NCBI GenBank assembly: GCA_035934555.1
Contig: DASYXT010000053.1
Coordinates: forward strand, 1-64,000
DNA: 64,000 nucleotides
From: DASYXT01 sp035934555
GTDB lineage: Bacteria > Verrucomicrobiota > Verrucomicrobiia > Limisphaerales > UBA8199
Reading direction: 5' to 3'
In this document: one piece after another, positions 60,407 to 64,000 of the stretch
Position numbering within the stretch: position 1 is the first letter of the stretch
How the letters are laid out: every line of letters starts with the position of its first letter
Position numbers and translations under genes: made by a program
Notes under the pieces: generated by a model
What the model saw: the letters and a program-made list of their open reading frames with translations, nothing else
The model's database searches: none
What the model was told of the DNA's origin: nothing

Positions 60407-63400
60407 ATGAGTTTCAATGAGCTAACGGAATCATTTCTGGCGAAGATAGCCGGTTGGGAGGCGATCAAGAGCGCGCGGGCATTGGTGGCCGGTGGGAAGG
60501 TCCTCAGCTCAAACTGGACCCCGCCTCTGCTCAAGGGGGTCGTTTCGGAAGGGGCAACCTCGTATCGCTCCGGCCTGGTCATCAAGGACACCGTCAATAT
60601 TGATAACCTGTGCTCGTGCCGCGCTTCCCGTGAGTCGGGCATGATCTGCCCCCACTCGGTCGCGGTGGGGCTGCATCACTTGCAACGCGAAAAGCATGTC
60701 TCGCCGGGCCTGGCGACGGCCGGGCCGGCGCGTCCCGGCGTGTCCCGAACCATTGTCGAACCGGCGGCTGGGCCGCGGTTGCGTCGGGCGGGGCCAGGGG
60801 AAGCGGGCGAACCGGTGGAGATCTCGGTGATCCTTCCGCCGACGCTGGCCACATCCATCGAACGCGGAAAGGTGATGGTGACCTTCGAAGGGCGGTGGAG
60901 TGGCGGCCGCGTGCCGTTGAGCATCTTGCCGATGACAAAACCATTCCGGCTTTCGGCTGAAGACACGCGATTGCTCGACGCGGCGGAAGAACTTGCCGGC
61001 GGTGAGACCCCGGGCGGGCTGATGTTGTCCATGCCGGAATTGACGCGTTTGCTGGAGGCGCTGAGGGGACATCCGCGCGTGGCATTGGGACGGGGGCAAC
61101 CGCTCATGGTGTCCACCTCTGCGTGGCGGGTGCCGATTCAAGCGACGCTGGAAACGTCGGGCGAAATCCGGTTGAACCTGCTGCCGGAAATGGAACACCC
61201 GGTGCTGATCGCGGGGGCATCGCTGTGGGCCTTGCGCGGCGCGGTGCTCGAGCCGGTTGGGTTGCCGGCGCAATGGCGTGAATTGTTTGTTGGACCGATG
61301 AAATTGTCGCGGCAGCGCGTACCGCTATTTCTGAGCCAGGAACTCGGAGTGCTCGAGGCCGAATGCGACGTGGACGCGAACTTTGTCCTCGAAGAATTCA
61401 CTCTGGAACCACAACCGCCGCGCTTTATTCTGGCGCTTAACGGGGGCCTGGCGCAGTTGCAGGGGCAACTGCAGTGCGCCTACGGGGCGCGGATCATGAC
61501 CCTGGGCGTGAGTGCCAAAGACGAGACGCTGTGGCTGCCGGACCCGAAAAGCACCACGCGCTATTCGACTCGAGATTTCGCCGCCGAACTGGGAGCGACG
61601 GAGCGGATGCGCCGGGCAGGGTTTACCGGCCCGGATGCCCAGGGCCGCTGGAATTTGCACGGTGAGAATCGGGTCGTGAATTTTTTTGCGCGCGAGTATC
61701 CCCGTTGGCAAAAGGAGTGGCAGGTGACGCTCGAAGAGCGGTTGCACCGCAGCACGGCCAAAAACTTCGAACGCCTCGAGCCGCGCTTGCAGATCACCTC
61801 GTCGGGTGAACGGTGGTTCGACGTCGAGCTATCACTGGCTTCGGCCGACGGCGAAAAGTTTTCGGCGGCGGACATCCAGCGTTTGATTTTGTCCGGCTCC
61901 GGCCACACGCGCTTGAAGAACGGCCGGCTGGCTTTGATCGACACGGCGGCCCTGGAGGAGTTCAATGAGGTGCTGCGCGATTGCGCGCCGCGGCAGCACG
62001 AGAAGGGTTACCGCTTTGGCGATGTGCAGGCTGGCTTTCTCGAGGCGACGCTGCGCCAGCAACCCGGGTGGCAAGTCCAGGCGCCGGCGGCCTGGCGCGA
62101 GCGCGCTTCGCGCCAGAGCGGGCAGGCTAAACTGGAGTGCCCGCCGCTCGGTCCGTTGGAGGACGTGCTGCGCCCGTACCAAAAACAGGGCGTTGCCTGG
62201 CTGCAATTCCTGCGCGAAAACCATTTCGGCGGAATCCTGGCCGACGAGATGGGACTGGGCAAGACGCTGCAGACGCTGGCGTTCTTGAGCTCGCTAGCCA
62301 GGAACGGGCACCTTGCCGGACCGGCGTTGATTGTTTGCCCGACTTCGCTGGTGTTCAACTGGGTGGCCGAAGCGAAAAAGTTCACGCCGGAATTTAAGAT
62401 GCTGGCCTTGCACGGTGCCGGCCGGCACGAGTCGTTTGAAGACATTCCCAAGCACGATCTGATTATCACCAGTTACGCGCTGATCCGGCGCGATGCCGAG
62501 CGATATCAACCGCTTGAATTCGACACGCTGGTGCTCGACGAAGCGCAACACATCAAGAACCGCCAGACGCAAAACGCGATTGCCGTCAAAGCGGTGCGGG
62601 CCAGGCAGCGGCTCGTGCTGACGGGCACCCCGATGGAAAACTCGGTGCTCGATCTGTGGAGCATTTTCGATTTCCTCATGCCGGGCTACCTCGGCGCGGC
62701 GCAGGAGTTCCGCGAGCGTTACGAACAACCGATCACGCGCGACAAGGATCTAGCCGTCCAGTCGCGGCTGGGGCGCCGGTTGCGTCCGTTCATCCTGCGC
62801 CGGCTCAAGCGCGAGGTGGCAAAAGATCTGCCGGCCAAGCTGGAGCAGGTATCGTTCTGCGAACTGACGGGCGAGCAGCAGGAACTTTACAAACAGTTGC
62901 TCACCGTCAGCCGCAATGAAGTGATGGCAGCCGTCGGCGCCAATGGCCTGGCCAAGAGCCGAATGATCGTCTTGAACGCCTTGCTGCGCTTGCGGCAGAT
63001 TTGCTGCGACCTCCGCCTGCTGAAAATGGACGGCGCCCAATTCACAGATGAGCAATCGGGCAAACTGGAAATGTTTGGGGAACTGCTCGAAGAAGCCATC
63101 GACGGCGGGCATCGGGTGCTGGTCTTTAGCCAGTTTGTTTCGATGCTTGCGTTGCTCAAGGACAAGCTCGCCGCCGACAAAGTGGAGTTCTGCTATCTCG
63201 ACGGTTCAACCACCAATCGCGGCGCGGTCGTGGAGAAATTCCAGGCGAACGACAAAATCCCCGTTTTTCTCATCAGCCTCAAGGCGGGTGGGGTCGGGCT
63301 GAACCTCACCGGAGCCGACACGGTGATTCATTTCGACCCCTGGTGGAACCCGGCGGTGGAAGACCAGGCCACCGACCGCGCGCACCGCATCGGCCAGACA

Positions 63401-63562
63401 CGGGTGGTGACGGCCTACAAGCTGATCACGCGGGGAACGGTGGAGGAAAAAATCCTGGCGCTGCAGCAACGCAAGCGCGCGGTGATCAAGGCCACCCTCG
63501 GCGGGGAGGAATCACTGGTGGAGAATCTGACCTGGGAAGAAATTCAGGGGCTGTTCGACTGA
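60407..63562 (+). CDS. SNF2-family helicase with SWIM zinc finger
   Basis: The 1051-residue SWI2/SNF2 ATPase has an N-terminal SWIM motif C-S-C...C-P-H (about residues 68-87, LCSCRASRESGMICPHSVAV) for nucleic-acid or protein binding. A long middle region of unknown fold follows (100-580). The helicase core carries motif I DEMGLGKTLQTL (about 610), motif II LDEAQHIKN (about 710), TGTPMENSVLDLWS and a C-terminal helicase domain with VLVFSQFVSML and HRIGQTRVVTAYKL. Bacterial homologues (HepA/RapA- or YwqA-like) remodel protein-DNA or RNA polymerase complexes. Start is ATG 60407, 246 bases from the divergent MutS-like gene. Confidence 0.93.
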   Translation: MSFNELTESFLAKIAGWEAIKSARALVAGGKVLSSNWTPPLLKGVVSEGATSYRSGLVIKDTVNIDNLCSCRASRESGMICPHSVAVGLHHLQREKHVSPGLATAGPARPGVSRTIVEPAAGPRLRRAGPGEAGEPVEISVILPPTLATSIERGKVMVTFEGRWSGGRVPLSILPMTKPFRLSAEDTRLLDAAEELAGGETPGGLMLSMPELTRLLEALRGHPRVALGRGQPLMVSTSAWRVPIQATLETSGEIRLNLLPEMEHPVLIAGASLWALRGAVLEPVGLPAQWRELFVGPMKLSRQRVPLFLSQELGVLEAECDVDANFVLEEFTLEPQPPRFILALNGGLAQLQGQLQCAYGARIMTLGVSAKDETLWLPDPKSTTRYSTRDFAAELGATERMRRAGFTGPDAQGRWNLHGENRVVNFFAREYPRWQKEWQVTLEERLHRSTAKNFERLEPRLQITSSGERWFDVELSLASADGEKFSAADIQRLILSGSGHTRLKNGRLALIDTAALEEFNEVLRDCAPRQHEKGYRFGDVQAGFLEATLRQQPGWQVQAPAAWRERASRQSGQAKLECPPLGPLEDVLRPYQKQGVAWLQFLRENHFGGILADEMGLGKTLQTLAFLSSLARNGHLAGPALIVCPTSLVFNWVAEAKKFTPEFKMLALHGAGRHESFEDIPKHDLIITSYALIRRDAERYQPLEFDTLVLDEAQHIKNRQTQNAIAVKAVRARQRLVLTGTPMENSVLDLWSIFDFLMPGYLGAAQEFRERYEQPITRDKDLAVQSRLGRRLRPFILRRLKREVAKDLPAKLEQVSFCELTGEQQELYKQLLTVSRNEVMAAVGANGLAKSRMIVLNALLRLRQICCDLRLLKMDGAQFTDEQSGKLEMFGELLEEAIDGGHRVLVFSQFVSMLALLKDKLAADKVEFCYLDGSTTNRGAVVEKFQANDKIPVFLISLKAGGVGLNLTGADTVIHFDPWWNPAVEDQATDRAHRIGQTRVVTAYKLITRGTVEEKILALQQRKRAVIKATLGGEESLVENLTWEEIQGLFD

Positions 63563-63566
63563 CGAC

Positions 63567-64000
63567 TTAATGCGGAGTGCCTGGTGAAGACGCAGGATTT
63601 TTGTTCAACCGTTTTCTGGCCCACTTGCGCGCCTCGGATTTGGTTTTGAGTTCGTCCTGGAGTTGTTTCTCGCGGATTTCGGCCAGGAGCGCACCCATCT
63701 CCGGGCCGGGCTTCATTCCCAAGGCGATGAGCTGGTTGCCGCTGAGCAACGGCGGTTTGAGTTCGGGTTGGAGCGTCAATCGGGCGGCCTCAGCCCGAAG
63801 GAAATCATAGACGTCGAGCCGGCCATGCGAGCCAAGGCAGTCCAGCCGGTGCAGGTCCAGCTCCAAAGGAAATGTAGGACGCAACAAGAGCCGCCGTAGC
63901 GTGGATTTCCTCATATTAGGAACATCCTTGAATTGCATATGACAGCGGACGGCAGCAACGATCTGGTCGATTTGCTTGCGAGGGAACCTGAGCCGTTGGA
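63567..64000 (-). CDS. cca: CCA-adding tRNA nucleotidyltransferase, C-terminal part
   Basis: The frame is open from the window edge to a stop at 63567, giving about 144 residues of C-terminal sequence (gene starts beyond 64000). NGLRFPRKQIDQIVAAVRCH, then LRPTFPLELDLHRLDCLGSH and GRLDVYDFLRAE fit the RNA-binding body and tail of class II CCA-adding enzyme/poly(A) polymerase family proteins. The catalytic head lies outside the window. It is convergent with the SNF2 gene, whose stop is 4 bases away. The tail ends in a basic, helical segment (KSEARKWARKRLNKN). Confidence 0.75.
   Translation of the reverse strand, partial: QRLRFPRKQIDQIVAAVRCHMQFKDVPNMRKSTLRRLLLRPTFPLELDLHRLDCLGSHGRLDVYDFLRAEAARLTLQPELKPPLLSGNQLIALGMKPGPEMGALLAEIREKQLQDELKTKSEARKWARKRLNKNPASSPGTPH

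Overview
The window is GC-rich chromosomal DNA that most resembles a soil or freshwater Verrucomicrobiota bacterium (Pedosphaera/Limisphaera-like). The assignment is an inference. It rests on a verrucomicrobial-style prepilin with G^FTLIELLVVIAI and the ALARAK tail, several large secreted Ig/PQQ/beta-helix proteins sharing a C-terminal module that ends in (F/Y)(F/Y)R...P, weak Shine-Dalgarno sites, and many decayed IS200-like (RAYT) transposases with their repeats. No rRNA, tRNA or CRISPR array was seen.

Layout. 1-12.6 kb is an accessory, mobile-element-rich zone. It holds a decamer tandem repeat, a complete IS21-family element (584-3110), a probable RraB-domain/immunity-like gene, several broken RAYT transposases, a complete IS66-family element with an 8-bp target duplication (5940-7929), and a 5'-truncated Rhs/YD-repeat gene followed with an ATGA overlap by a candidate immunity gene. 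12.9-17.3 kb is a housekeeping TCA-cycle block (citrate synthase, sucC, sucD, then a YggT-like membrane protein). 17.3-20.3 kb, on the minus strand, holds a hybrid response regulator/histidine kinase, a GT9 glycosyltransferase and a membrane protein. 20.3-41.4 kb mixes secreted proteins (GH25 lysozyme-Ig-LamG, beta-helix/HYR/Ig protein, PQQ-like/lectin protein), a cupin, a small entericidin-like lipoprotein, a GH13 amylase, a pseudopilin, an esterase, an HpnN/MMPL-type RND exporter, and the rdgB-leuS pair.

41.5-43.1 kb is the most notable region. It is a small integron-type cassette array with four short genes, all on the minus strand, separated by three attC-like sites whose terminal R boxes match in the way cassette insertion predicts. 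No integrase gene is visible. 43.2-47.7 kb is a minor-pseudopilin/PilX-like cluster ending in a receiver-domain protein. 47.8-49.95 kb is an ECF42-type sigma factor with two YCII/DGPF proteins. 50.3-53.9 kb is one 1227-residue surface protein made of YadA-head-like IGGG repeats with a C-terminal S74 self-chaperone. 54.5-64.0 kb carries a cytochrome c with its terminator, an ABC-2 permease fused to RCC1 repeats, a membrane-anchored MutS-like ATPase, a SWIM/SNF2 helicase, and the C-terminal part of a CCA-adding enzyme that runs off the window end.

The metabolic core genes look intact and vertically inherited. The 1-12.6 kb zone, the cassette array and the 53.9-55.3 kb stretch carry most of the signs of transfer and decay.
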